In this document: positions 41,082 through 49,894 of the stretch, one piece after another | Layout: every line of letters starts with the position of its first letter | How positions within the stretch are numbered: position 1 is the first letter of the stretch | From: Burkholderiales bacterium UBA1834 | GTDB taxonomy: Bacteria > Pseudomonadota > Gammaproteobacteria > Burkholderiales > Burkholderiaceae_C | Assembly (NCBI GenBank): GCA_002339015.1 | Contig: DDJC01000002.1 | Location: 7,106-71,105, forward strand | Direction: 5' to 3' | DNA length: 64,000 nt | Made by a program: the position numbers and the translations under genes | The notes under the pieces: generated by a model | What the model saw: only the letters and a program-made list of their open reading frames with translations | Told to the model about the DNA's origin: nothing | The model's database searches: none

Positions 41082-42707
41082 TCATGCCAGCTCATCCTTG
41101 AGGCTGTCGAGAGCCAAGTAGTGATGGACCATCGGCTTGTCCGGCCCGAGGTGATAGCGCAATGCCTCGGATTGCAGGTCGGCATCGGCATGCGACACAC
41201 GCTGGTGTTGCCGCAGGTGCTCTGCCCATGACTCGACCATGAACCACTCAATCACCTGCTCAGGGACATGGCTGTGTTCGGCCACGCCCCAGGCATAGGC
41301 CCCATCGCGTCGGCGTTGCTGCGACAGGCGGTGCACGGCACGCAGAAAGGCAGCACGGTCCTCCTTGCGGATGCGGTACTCAATCTGGATCATGACCGGG
41401 CCGCGGTCATGCGCCACGGGTTCGGCCAGCAGCGGCTCGGGCCAGTGGTTGGAGGGCTGCAGATCGGCCTCGCCGGTGGGCAGCTTCACGCGGTGAAAGA
41501 TCACGGCGGCAGCGACCAGGCCCACTGCGCCGATCAGCAGCGCGCCAGTCACGCCCGCCGCCTGTGCGGCCAGGCCCCAACCCAGACTGCCTGCGGCCAT
41601 CGCACCGTTGAACACCATCAGGTAGATGGCCAGGCCACGCCCCCGTACCCAGTTGGGCAGCACGGCCTGCGCCACGCCATTGAGCGTCGTGAGCGCCACG
41701 ATCCAGCCCATGCCCAGCACCAGCATCAAGGGCACCGCCACCCAACGGGCAGGCGCCATGGCCAGTGCCGCCATGACCGCCGACGTGAGCAGGGCCGCCA
41801 CCAGCATCAGGGCATCGGCGCTCTGGAGACGGGCGCGCAGAAGCGGCAGCAGCACCGCACCGACGATGGCGCCCGCGCCCACCGCGCCCAGCAGCACACC
41901 ATAGAAGCCGGCCGTGCCGCCCAGCACCTGGCGCGCCACCAGAGGCAGCAGCGCCCATACCGAACTGGCGAACAAAAAGAACACCGCCGCACGCAGCAGC
42001 ACCACGTGCAGCTCACGGCTGGCACGGGCGTAGCGCAGGCCCGCACGGAAGGCGCCGAAGAACTGCTCTTCCAATCCCGTGGCCTGCGCCTTCGGGCGGC
42101 GCCACCACAGCAGCGCCGCGATCACCAGCACGTAGCTGAGCACGTCCATGCCGTAGGCCACCGACGCACCGAAGCTGGCCAGCAGCAAGCCACCGGCGGC
42201 AGGCCCCACGGCCCGCGCGATGTTGATGCCCAGCGAGTTCAGCGCTACGGCATTCTTGAGCTCGGCGCGCGGCACCAGTTCCGGCACGATCGATTGCCAG
42301 GTCGGTCCCATCAGCGCCGCACCAATACCGCCGACGAAGGTCAGCGCGATCAGCGACTCCACCGTGAGCGAATTCATCTGCTCGAGTACCAGCAGGGTCG
42401 CGCTGACCAGGCCCAGCAGGATCTGCACGCCGATCAGGAAGCGCCGCCGGTCCAGGATGTCCGAGAGCACACCCGCCGGCAGCGCCAGCAGGAACACCGG
42501 CAGCGCCGCCGCCGTCTGGATCAGGGCCACGGCGGTGGGGCTGGACGACAGCTCCGTCACCATCCACGAGCTGGCCACATCGCGCATGAAGCTGCCGATG
42601 TTGCCCAGCACGGTGGCGCCCCACAGCACGGCGAAAACGGGAATGCTCAGCGGCGCAAAGCTGCCGCCCGTGCCCTGCTTGGGATCAGTTGATGGTGAAG
42701 TGCTCAT
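41082..42707 (-). CDS. MFS_3 family exporter with C-terminal monooxygenase-like (ABM) domain
   Basis: 541 residues. About 12 hydrophobic segments fill residues 20-400, starting IPVFAVLWGATVLGNIGSFMRDVASSWM, the start typical of the MFS_3/EntS-like group. A cytosolic domain of about 100 residues follows (MIQIEYRIRKEDRAAFLRAV through IEWFMVESWAEHLRQHQRV), with the dimeric alpha-beta-barrel look of antibiotic monooxygenase proteins. This fusion is normal for the PF05977 family. The substrate is unknown. It is probably a proton-driven efflux pump. Confidence 0.9.
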   Translation of the reverse strand: MSTSPSTDPKQGTGGSFAPLSIPVFAVLWGATVLGNIGSFMRDVASSWMVTELSSSPTAVALIQTAAALPVFLLALPAGVLSDILDRRRFLIGVQILLGLVSATLLVLEQMNSLTVESLIALTFVGGIGAALMGPTWQSIVPELVPRAELKNAVALNSLGINIARAVGPAAGGLLLASFGASVAYGMDVLSYVLVIAALLWWRRPKAQATGLEEQFFGAFRAGLRYARASRELHVVLLRAAVFFLFASSVWALLPLVARQVLGGTAGFYGVLLGAVGAGAIVGAVLLPLLRARLQSADALMLVAALLTSAVMAALAMAPARWVAVPLMLVLGMGWIVALTTLNGVAQAVLPNWVRGRGLAIYLMVFNGAMAAGSLGWGLAAQAAGVTGALLIGAVGLVAAAVIFHRVKLPTGEADLQPSNHWPEPLLAEPVAHDRGPVMIQIEYRIRKEDRAAFLRAVHRLSQQRRRDGAYAWGVAEHSHVPEQVIEWFMVESWAEHLRQHQRVSHADADLQSEALRYHLGPDKPMVHHYLALDSLKDELA

Positions 42708-42807
42708 GGAATGGGCCTGCCTGGAATGGAGGATGTGTCGGCCGTGTGGCCGAGCCCGGCCACCAGGGGAAACCGGGCTCGCAACATCGTGGATCAGCGA
42801 GGGTTGA

Positions 42808-43488
42808 TCAGCCTTCGTGGGCGTTGAACATGGTCTTGGCGTAGGTGATGCCCAGGCCGTAGGCGCCCCCGAACTTGCGGGCGATGCCGGTGGTCATGTC
42901 GTAGGTCTCGCCGCGGGCCCAGTCACGTTGCAGCTCCAGCAGGTACTGCAGCGAGGTGATGGGACGGGCGCCGGCCTGCACCATGCGTTCCACGGCGCGG
43001 TTGTGTGCCTCGGTGGAGATGTCGCCCGAGGCATCGGTGATCACGTACACCTCGAAGCCCTGGTCGAGCGCTGACAAGGCCGGGCCCACGATGCAGACGC
43101 TGGTCCACAGGCCGGCCAGCACGATGCGGGACTTGCCGATCTCGTTGACGCGCTGGATCACGGCCTCGTCTTCCCAGGTGTTCATCGAGGTGCGGTCCAG
43201 CAGGGGCTGGCCGGGGAACGGCGCAGTGACTTCCTCGAACATCGGGCCGCTGAAGCTCTTCTCGGCCACGGTGGTCAGGATGGTGGAGACCCCGAAACCG
43301 GCGGCGGCGCTGGCCACCAGGGCCGCGTTGTTGCGCAGCGTGGTTGCGTCGATCGAGTGCGTCGCAAAAGCCATCTGCGACTGGAAGTCGATCATGATCA
43401 GGGTGTGCTCCTGGGCATTCAGCAGGGCGCGGCCAGGGGCGGCGACGGCGACGGGCTTGGCGGCGATGGTGGTGTTGGCGTTGCTCAT
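42808..43488 (-). CDS. YcaC-type cysteine hydrolase (isochorismatase-like fold)
   Basis: 226 residues from MSNANTTIAAKPVAVAAPG. The fold starts TLIMIDFQSQMAFA with the catalytic Asp. The Lys is expected in TVAEKSFSG, and the Cys lies in GLWTSVCIVGPALSAL. YcaC proteins are octameric hydrolases of unknown substrate. The gene is divergent from a LysR regulator over an AT-rich 205-bp region. A frame extending to 44130 runs through the regulator gene and is not real. Confidence 0.9.
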   Translation of the reverse strand: MSNANTTIAAKPVAVAAPGRALLNAQEHTLIMIDFQSQMAFATHSIDATTLRNNAALVASAAAGFGVSTILTTVAEKSFSGPMFEEVTAPFPGQPLLDRTSMNTWEDEAVIQRVNEIGKSRIVLAGLWTSVCIVGPALSALDQGFEVYVITDASGDISTEAHNRAVERMVQAGARPITSLQYLLELQRDWARGETYDMTTGIARKFGGAYGLGITYAKTMFNAHEG

Positions 43489-43666
43489 GGTGAAATCTTT
43501 AAATGAAGAAATGGGGGAGTGATGGAACATTCGTCGATTCGCTTCACCTTGAAGTGCAGGAGATTTATTTCCTTGTTTTTCAATCACTTCCGTGCTGCGA
43601 TGGATGAAGTATCTGGCGCCATGGCTGCCTTCAGGTTGAAACATCACCGCATTCATCATCGATAAT

Positions 43667-43677
43667 TTCGAATATTC
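43667..43677. promoter_or_regulatory. Overlapping palindromes in the YcaC/LysR intergenic region
   Basis: TTCGAA (43667-43672) and GAATATTC (43670-43677) overlap in the AT-rich stretch just before the LysR start, a plausible part of a LysR binding site that also controls the divergent YcaC-type gene. Confidence 0.35.
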
Positions 43678-43693
43678 AAGCTGAGCCTCACCC

Positions 43694-44596
43694 GTGCTGA
43701 AACTCACCCTCGAAGCCATCGAACTGGTGGATGCCATCGCCCGCCATGGCTCTTTCGCTGCCGCGGCCGAGCGCCTGTACAAGGTGCCGTCGACGATTTC
43801 GTACGCGGTGGCCAAGCTGGAGGAGCAGCTGGGTCTGGCCCTGTTCGTGCGCAACGGTCCGCGTGTGACGCTCACGCCCGCCGGGCACGAGATGCTCAAG
43901 GAGGGGCGTTGGCTGCTGGCCGCCGCGCGCCAGCTGGAATCGCGCATGCGGCAGATCGCCACGGGCTTCGAGTCCGAGCTGCGCTTCGCCCACGATTCGC
44001 TCATCCCCACCAGCGCCTTCGGGGAAGACATCCGCGCGTTCGACGCGCTGGACACCGGCACGCGGCTGCGCATCCACAGCGATGCGCTCAATGGCCCGTG
44101 GGAAGCCCTGCGCGAGGGGCGCGCCGACATCGTCGTGGCGGCGGGTGAAGGCCCCTCTGGCGGTGGCTACAAGGCCGTGCCCGTGGGCAGCCTGGAGTTC
44201 GTGTTCTGCGTGGCGCTGTCGCACCCGCTGGCGCGGCTGGAGCGCCCCATCACGCGGGCCGATCTGCTGGAGCACACCGCCGTGGTGGTGGGCGATGGCG
44301 CCCGCTCATTGAGCGACCGCACCGTGGGCCTGCAATCAGGCCAGCGGCGCATCACCGTGCCTTCCATCCAGGCCAAGATCGAGTGCCAGGCCGCGGGCCT
44401 GGGGCTGGGCTTCCTGCCCCGCGCATGCATCAACAAGGAGCTGGCCTCGGGCGCCCTGGTGGCCTTGCCGGTGGAAGAGCCCCGCCCGCCCGAAACCTTC
44501 TGGCTGGCCTGGCGCACCGAGCACATGGGCGAGGCGCTCAAGTGGTGGCGGCACCGGCTGGACCGCCCGCTGCTGCCCAACATCCTGCCCCGCTGA
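43694..44596 (+). CDS. LysR-type transcriptional regulator (GTG start)
   Basis: 300 residues beginning MLKLTLEAIELVDAIARHGSF. The helix-turn-helix includes FAAAAERLYKVPSTISYAVAKLEEQLGLALF. The effector domain follows (about 90-290). It starts with GTG. It is divergent from the YcaC-type hydrolase, its probable target, and 7 bp before the convergent DUF3616 stop. Confidence 0.92.
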   Translation: MLKLTLEAIELVDAIARHGSFAAAAERLYKVPSTISYAVAKLEEQLGLALFVRNGPRVTLTPAGHEMLKEGRWLLAAARQLESRMRQIATGFESELRFAHDSLIPTSAFGEDIRAFDALDTGTRLRIHSDALNGPWEALREGRADIVVAAGEGPSGGGYKAVPVGSLEFVFCVALSHPLARLERPITRADLLEHTAVVVGDGARSLSDRTVGLQSGQRRITVPSIQAKIECQAAGLGLGFLPRACINKELASGALVALPVEEPRPPETFWLAWRTEHMGEALKWWRHRLDRPLLPNILPR

Positions 44597-44603
44597 CATC
44601 ATC

Positions 44604-45689
44604 TCAGGCGCGTGCGACCAAGTCGCCCAGCACCGTGTACTCATCAGGGTGACGCGCTGGCGCCGGCGCGTCGTACAGCGCCAGCCATGAGGGCGTGCGC
44701 GCCAGGTGCGCCGGCAAGGCGCAAAACGCTTCCGCACGATCAGCACCTGGCTCATGCGGCAGCGAGCATGCCACAGGCAGATCAGGCCAGAAGGTGACAG
44801 GCTCGTCGTTGGCCTGCAGCGCCTGCCGGGCCCCTGCCCAGCGGTACAGGCGGATGTCGCCGTCCAGCACCATCGTAGGGCCGGCGAGGATGTAGAGATC
44901 ATCGCCATCCATGTGCAGGTCGCGCACACCCAGGCCACCGAGATTCAGGAAATGCTTGCGCAGCGGGGCATCGCTGCCCGGCAAGGCGGCCAGTTGCAGA
45001 TGATCGCCTTGCGCCTGGGGGTTGATTTCGAGCAGGCCGGCCCAGCCGCGCAGCACCGGACCGCGCAGGCCCAGCAGCATGGACTTGTCCAGCAAGGCCA
45101 TGCCTTCCACATCGAAGCCGTTGTCCTTGCCCGGCAGGGGCAGGAAAGGGCCGAAGTGGGGGTCATCGGCCAGCAGCCGGGTCAGGGCATTGGCGCGCTC
45201 ATCACCTTGCAGGCGCCGGGCTCGCCGGCCATCACCCGATCGCGGCACGAGTGTGGGCGCACCGCCCTCCCCTGGCTCCACCGGAATGCAGGCCAGCAGC
45301 AGGCGGTTCGAATCCAGGCTGAGCTTGGTCAGGCGGCGGGCGTTGTCCTGCGCGCTGCGCCCGGGTTTGGCGTTCTTGCGCTTGAGCCCGTGCGAGCCCA
45401 CCACCCACAGGTAGCGGCCATCGAAGGCCATGCCTTCCAGGTCGGCTTCCTCATCGGCATCGCCCGGCAGATCAATGAAATCCGCCAGCGGGAAGTTCGT
45501 CGGTTCGCCAAACCGCAGGGCTTCAGGGCCTGTCGTTGGCAGCCGCGTCAGACGGTCGATGCCACAGGCCTCGTCGCCGGCCACCCAGAGCGTGTCGCCG
45601 ATGAAAGCTGCACCGGACAGGTTGAGATGCACCAGCGAATCCCGGTCGAACTCCAGGCGCACTGCGTGGCGCTTGATCAGTTTCTTCAT
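44604..45689 (-). CDS. DUF3616 protein (predicted beta-propeller-like)
   Basis: 361 residues without a signal peptide. Repeated strands such as LSGAAFIGDTLWVAGDEACGIDRL, DLEGMAFDGRYLWVVGSHG and FDVEGMALLDKSMLLGLRGPVLRG are typical of DUF3616. The recurrent D-x-E-G-M-A units suggest a calcium- or sugar-binding propeller, but no function is established. It is not clearly in an operon with its neighbours. Confidence 0.88.
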   Translation of the reverse strand: MKKLIKRHAVRLEFDRDSLVHLNLSGAAFIGDTLWVAGDEACGIDRLTRLPTTGPEALRFGEPTNFPLADFIDLPGDADEEADLEGMAFDGRYLWVVGSHGLKRKNAKPGRSAQDNARRLTKLSLDSNRLLLACIPVEPGEGGAPTLVPRSGDGRRARRLQGDERANALTRLLADDPHFGPFLPLPGKDNGFDVEGMALLDKSMLLGLRGPVLRGWAGLLEINPQAQGDHLQLAALPGSDAPLRKHFLNLGGLGVRDLHMDGDDLYILAGPTMVLDGDIRLYRWAGARQALQANDEPVTFWPDLPVACSLPHEPGADRAEAFCALPAHLARTPSWLALYDAPAPARHPDEYTVLGDLVARA

Positions 45690-45762
45690 CGTGGACGGTC
45701 CATGAATGGGGGCTACCGATGGTAAGCCACGCTCATGGAACCGTCACCAGTCGGCCAGGCGA

Positions 45763-46569
45763 TCAGGCCGCCACAGCCGTGCGGCGCAAACGGGCGCGCA
45801 GCACACCCATCACACCCAGGCCCGCCACCAGCATGGCCCAGCTCGACGCCTCGGGCACAGGGGTGATGTTGAAGTTGGCGATGCTGCCGATCTGGGCCGC
45901 CGTCAGGCCATCCAGGCGCGGTGCGTTGAGCAGGGCCTGGCCCGTGGTCTTGGCCAGCAGCACGTCGGCGGCGGTGGGGCCATCGGCCTCGCTGGCCAGG
46001 AAGGCGAAGTTCAGCAGGCTCAGGCTCTGGCCGGCCTGCAGCGTGATCGAGAAGCTCACGTTGTAGCGGTCCGGCGTGATCGAGGCCTGGCCCAGACCGT
46101 TGTTGCCCGACACCAGAGCCAGCACAGGGTCACCACCACCGCAGGCGCCGGACCAGTCATCCTCGCAGCTCACGATCAGGCCGCCGCTGTTGAAGCTGAT
46201 CAGTTCTTCGCCGTCGGAGCCCACGTTGCCGAAGAAGTTCAGCGTGGTGGTGATGGTGGCGCCGGTGTTGTTGGTGAAGGTGTCGAAGAATCGGTAGACA
46301 TTGCCACTCAGCAGATCGACCTGGCGCGATTGCGTCAGGCTGCCGACGCCGGCGTTGTAGAAGCCGAAGGCATCGAAGGCGCCATGGCTGCCATCGACCA
46401 CCGCGCCCAGGGCCTGGTTGTACAGCGGCGTGGCGCCACCAGCGCCGGCATAGCTGGTGCCGTGGTCGACACCGTTGAAAATGCCGCCCTCGGCCTGGAA
46501 CTGCACGGCATGGGCCGAGGTGGAGATGGCGAGCACGGCCGTGGCCGCGAAGAGAATGCGCTTGAACAT
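45763..46569 (-). CDS. PEP-CTERM sorted exported protein
   Basis: 268 residues. A signal peptide (RILFAATAVLAISTSAHA) is followed by a beta-rich body with Asn/Gly/Thr content (NTGATITTTLNFFGNVGSDGEE). The C-terminus has the full sorting signal: VPEAS, a hydrophobic stretch (WAMLVAGLGVMGVL) and a basic tail (RARLRR). Such proteins are processed by an exosortase and usually end on the surface or in extracellular polymer. This implies an exosortase elsewhere in the genome. The body contains two Cys (CEDDWSGAC) near residue 150. Confidence 0.92.
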   Translation of the reverse strand: MFKRILFAATAVLAISTSAHAVQFQAEGGIFNGVDHGTSYAGAGGATPLYNQALGAVVDGSHGAFDAFGFYNAGVGSLTQSRQVDLLSGNVYRFFDTFTNNTGATITTTLNFFGNVGSDGEELISFNSGGLIVSCEDDWSGACGGGDPVLALVSGNNGLGQASITPDRYNVSFSITLQAGQSLSLLNFAFLASEADGPTAADVLLAKTTGQALLNAPRLDGLTAAQIGSIANFNITPVPEASSWAMLVAGLGVMGVLRARLRRTAVAA

Positions 46570-46668
46570 GAGAAAACTCCGAACAGGGGTGCGCCGCGTT
46601 GCGGCCAGAACAATGAGGTGACTGGCGGCGGCGCGCTCAGGCGCCACCGCCGTATACACAGGGATGGG

Positions 46669-48732
46669 TCAACCGCGGCGTGCGGTCAGCCACTGGTCCT
46701 GCGTGAGCGGTTTGCCGACCAGCCGCAGCTCGCCCACCCAGCCGTAGTAGCCGTCGTCCAGCACGCCGTTCCACCAGCCCGCACCCAGGATCCAGGGCAG
46801 CGGCGATGCCTGTGAGCGCGTGCCCGTGGCCGCATTGGCCACATTGCGCAGCACCGGCGCGCCATCGATGTACAAGGTGGTGGTGGCCGTGGCCGGATCG
46901 TTCACGACGGCCACGTGGTACCAGGTGTTGCGGATCAGCTCGCCTGACCAGTTGGTCTGCGCGTAGGCCGAGTTGCTGGCCGGCACGACCTCCCACTGCA
47001 CCTCGCGCAGGCTGGAGATCGCGAACAGCACGCTCGATGCCTCGGGATCCCCGCCGCGGTAACCGCCAGGCACGTTGCCGCGGTTGCCCTGGCGGCCCAG
47101 GATGTTGCCCCAGCGGTGCCTGGTCGAATCCCAGTCTTCCGGGATCTTCACGAAGGCTTCGATGGTGTAGCCCGTCCAGAAGCTGCGGCCGTTCACGTTC
47201 GCACCCATGGCGGTCAGGAAGGCGCTCAGGCGGCCCACGGTCTTGTCCGAGTTCATGAAGCGCACGCTGCCGGCGGCCGACGACAGGTGGTGCTTGTCCT
47301 TTGTCCACACCACGTCACCCACCTGCGCCTGGCCTTGCAGCGGCGCACGGGTCATGTCGAAGCCGCCGGCAATGTCGGGCAGGGCCTCGCCCACGCGCAC
47401 GACCTGGCCTTCGGTGAGGGTGGCCGGCGCACGCCAGTGGGCATAGGTGTCCGACACCACGGGGAAGTCGTTGATGTCGGCGGGCGGGCGCGTGACCGGC
47501 GGCACGGGTTCGACGTAGTTGGCCAGCAGCTCGGCGCGCACGCGCGGCAGGATGGCGGTGCCGGTTGTCGACACCGTCGGGCGCCAGCGCAGGAAGCCCG
47601 CGAAGCGCTTCTTGAAGTTGATGGGGATGCTGAAGCGGTGGTTGGGCTGCTGCAGTTCGGCGAAATCGAACTGGTTGAGCGTGTTGGCAGGCTTTTGCAC
47701 GACCCATGGCGAGAACGACATCACGTCGATCTTGTTGCCCGTCAGGTCCAGCTCGTACAGCCGCATCATGGCGTTGCCGCCCTGGTAGTCCATCTGGTAG
47801 TCGACCACCATCTGGTGCACTTCGTTGCCGAAGTCGTTGAACTTGCGCAGGTAGGCCGCACCGTGGTGGTGGCCGTTGAGCGTCATGAAGATCTGGTCGT
47901 TGTCGCGGATCAGCTTGTCCCACAGCATCTTGCCGTACTCGGTCTCGAGCGGGCTGATGCCGTCACCGTCGATGTTGAGCAACTGGTGGTTGGACACGAT
48001 CACGGGCACACCGGGGTTGCGCGCGATGATGTCGCGCGCCCAGGCGATGCCCGAGTTCGAGATGCGCCACGACAGCGACAGCACCATGAACTTCACGCCA
48101 TGGGCTTCGAAGATGTGCGCCTCATGGAAGCCCGAGCTGTGGCGCTCCTTGAACGTGGTCTGGCGGGCCGCACGGCTGGTAGGGAACCACTGCAGGTAGG
48201 GCTCGGAGCCCAGGTTGCGCTGGGCATCGGTGCCCGAGTTCTGGTCCGACGGATAGCGGTAGTCGTAGTCGGCCAGCACGTCGTGGTTGCCGGCCAGGAT
48301 GGAATACGGCACCCCGGCGGTTTCCAGCTGCTTCATGGCCTCGTCGGCCACACGCCACTGGTTGGGCTTGCCGACCTGGTCGACCACATCCCCCAGGTGC
48401 ATCACGAAGGGGATGTTGTAGGCCGCCGCGTTGTCCGCGATCCATTGCGTCTGCGCCGCGAAGGGCGTCGAGCCGTAGGTCTTCTGGAACTGCTGGCCTT
48501 CGTCGGTGGTGGCGTAGCGCGCGTAGAACTGGGTGTCGGGCAGCACGGCCAGCGCGAAGCTGGTCACGGTGCCCGCGGCCTGGGCTGGGTCCATCACGCC
48601 CATCAGGCCGGCACCCGCCGTCAGGGCCGACAGGGTGGCCGCGCCGCGCAGCACCGCGCGCCGGTCGGTCATCAACGGCGCATCGCCGGCCTGGGCTGCG
48701 TCTGCGGGCAGGCCCTTGTTCTCGTCACTCAT
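46669..48732 (-). CDS. Tat-exported metallophosphoesterase with LamG-like C-terminal domain
   Basis: 687 residues. The Tat signal is DRRAVLRGAATLSALTAGAG (residues 23-42). The calcineurin-type domain has VLPDTQFYA, HLGDVVDQVG, AGNHDV, SNHQ and NGHHHG, all the metal-binding blocks of the family. From about residue 420 the chain has the look of a concanavalin/LamG lectin domain (GYTIEAFVKIPEDW, NTWYHVAVVNDPATATTTLYIDG, GWVGELRLVGKPLTQDQW). It thus resembles secreted phosphodiesterases that attach to a polymer. It lies 99 bp after a PEP-CTERM gene, same strand. The substrate is unknown. Confidence 0.9.
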   Translation of the reverse strand: MSDENKGLPADAAQAGDAPLMTDRRAVLRGAATLSALTAGAGLMGVMDPAQAAGTVTSFALAVLPDTQFYARYATTDEGQQFQKTYGSTPFAAQTQWIADNAAAYNIPFVMHLGDVVDQVGKPNQWRVADEAMKQLETAGVPYSILAGNHDVLADYDYRYPSDQNSGTDAQRNLGSEPYLQWFPTSRAARQTTFKERHSSGFHEAHIFEAHGVKFMVLSLSWRISNSGIAWARDIIARNPGVPVIVSNHQLLNIDGDGISPLETEYGKMLWDKLIRDNDQIFMTLNGHHHGAAYLRKFNDFGNEVHQMVVDYQMDYQGGNAMMRLYELDLTGNKIDVMSFSPWVVQKPANTLNQFDFAELQQPNHRFSIPINFKKRFAGFLRWRPTVSTTGTAILPRVRAELLANYVEPVPPVTRPPADINDFPVVSDTYAHWRAPATLTEGQVVRVGEALPDIAGGFDMTRAPLQGQAQVGDVVWTKDKHHLSSAAGSVRFMNSDKTVGRLSAFLTAMGANVNGRSFWTGYTIEAFVKIPEDWDSTRHRWGNILGRQGNRGNVPGGYRGGDPEASSVLFAISSLREVQWEVVPASNSAYAQTNWSGELIRNTWYHVAVVNDPATATTTLYIDGAPVLRNVANAATGTRSQASPLPWILGAGWWNGVLDDGYYGWVGELRLVGKPLTQDQWLTARRG

Positions 48733-48769
48733 GGCTCAAATCCTTACTGCTTGCGAGAGGTACAACAAG

Positions 48770-48790
48770 TTCGGCCCTCGTGGGGCCGAA
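48770..48790. other. Perfect 8-bp stem-loop between MpaB and metallophosphoesterase genes
   Basis: TTCGGCCC (48770-48777) pairs with GGGCCGAA (48783-48790) around a 5-nt loop. It sits downstream of the MpaB gene and 38 bp upstream of the metallophosphoesterase start. It has no T-tract. It may end the upstream message or shape the leader. Confidence 0.35.
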
Positions 48791-48876
48791 TGGCGCCACG
48801 GGGTGCAGCGCGAGCAGCAGTCTGAGTTGACGACAAGACCCGGCGTTGACACGCCATGGGCCAGAAGATTCATGCG

Positions 48877-49782
48877 TTATTCGGCGCGGGCCACCTTGTC
48901 GGCCTGTGCCCTCTGTGCGCGCCATTCACGCACCATCGGCAGATAGCGCCACTCCTTGGGCAGCAGGCGAAAGCTCACACGAACCACGGTGCAGAACATG
49001 CGCAGCAGCACCTCATCGAATCGGGACCACTTCATGCCCAGCTTGACGCGCGCCTTCTCCGGCAGGGTGCCGCGGGCCAGCCACTGCGAGAAGCCGGTGA
49101 CCATGGGATCGAGCAGCCGCCACACCGGCTTGGGAATGGATTCGAACGGTGGGGGCGTTTCCCGCAGCTTGATCGCATGGTCGGTGATGGGGGTCGGCAC
49201 CAGGGTGTCGAGCATGCCGTCCCAGTAGCGCTGGAAGCTGGCGTAGTCCGGCGGCACGGGGCGCATCGACAGGCCATAGCGCCGATACCACTCGATGGAC
49301 TCCTCGTACAACTGCGCCTGTTCGCGTTCTGTCAGCGGCTTTCCGAAGCGCGCCGTCATCGATATCACGCCTTCCACGAAGGTGGCGTGCGTCCAGAAAA
49401 ACAGGTCCGGACTGAGTGCGTGGTAGGCCTCGCCCGTGGCCAGGTGGCCTTTGATGTTGGCGTGGTAATCACGCACCCGGCGCCCGATGGCGCCCGGATC
49501 GGGCCCGTAGATGACGCCCAGGATGGGCGGCAGCGAGCGCAGCAGGCGGTTCCAGGGGTTCTTGAGGAAGACATCGCCAGAGTGCTGCTCCAGCGCCCGA
49601 CTCACCGCCGGGTGCATGTTTTGCAGCAGGCCGATGCGGAAGATCGTGAGCAGGCCGCGCAGGTCACCCAGGTGGTCCCACAGCAGCGAATCAGGACCGA
49701 GGCCTTGTACGCGCACCTCCGTGGGGGCGAACTCGGGCACCGGGGTGTCGGCAGCAGGCGATGTGGTGTGGGCAGCAAGCAC
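48877..49782 (-). CDS. MpaB-family oxygenase (DUF2236, latex-clearing-protein relative)
   Basis: 301 residues, helical, no signal peptide. DUF2236 landmarks are the opening DSLLWDHLGDLRGLLTIFRIGLLQNMHP, then LSPDLFFWTHATFVEGVIS in the middle and SIEWYRRYGLSMRPVP after it. In family members conserved His/Arg residues bind a b-type haem, and His in FWTHATFVE is a candidate here. Family enzymes cleave rubber or oxidise fungal meroterpenoids. The substrate here is unknown. Divergent from a TetR gene over a 112-bp gap with a clear operator, so probably induced by a ligand. Confidence 0.9.
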   Translation of the reverse strand: MLAAHTTSPAADTPVPEFAPTEVRVQGLGPDSLLWDHLGDLRGLLTIFRIGLLQNMHPAVSRALEQHSGDVFLKNPWNRLLRSLPPILGVIYGPDPGAIGRRVRDYHANIKGHLATGEAYHALSPDLFFWTHATFVEGVISMTARFGKPLTEREQAQLYEESIEWYRRYGLSMRPVPPDYASFQRYWDGMLDTLVPTPITDHAIKLRETPPPFESIPKPVWRLLDPMVTGFSQWLARGTLPEKARVKLGMKWSRFDEVLLRMFCTVVRVSFRLLPKEWRYLPMVREWRAQRAQADKVARAE

Positions 49783-49819
49783 GGCGTCTCCTTGTCATGA
49801 ACGGGCCCGCTCACTATGA

Positions 49820-49837
49820 TGCAAACAAATGTTCGCA
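49820..49837. promoter_or_regulatory. TetR-type operator between MpaB and TetR genes
   Basis: TGCAAACAAATGTTCGCA is an 18-bp dyad (TGCnAACA-AA-TGTTnGCA) in the 112-bp divergent gap, 58 bp before the chosen TetR ATG. Size and placement fit a TetR operator controlling both genes. Confidence 0.6.
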
Positions 49838-49846
49838 TTCAAGTCG

Positions 49847-49872
49847 CGAATCGCCCGCTCGAATCGCCCGCT
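49847..49872. repeat. Two exact tandem copies of a 13-bp unit
   Basis: CGAATCGCCCGCT occurs twice back to back, just after the TetR operator and 23 bp before the TetR ATG. The period is not a multiple of three, which argues against coding from the upstream ATG at 49829. Confidence 0.7.
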
Positions 49873-49894
49873 TTCAGATCGGCACCCCCACGCC

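Noticed and set aside
45301..45330. Sequence resembling a tRNA T-loop (GGTTCGAATCC)
   Set aside because: It lies inside the DUF3616 gene and no acceptor, D or anticodon stems can be formed around it.
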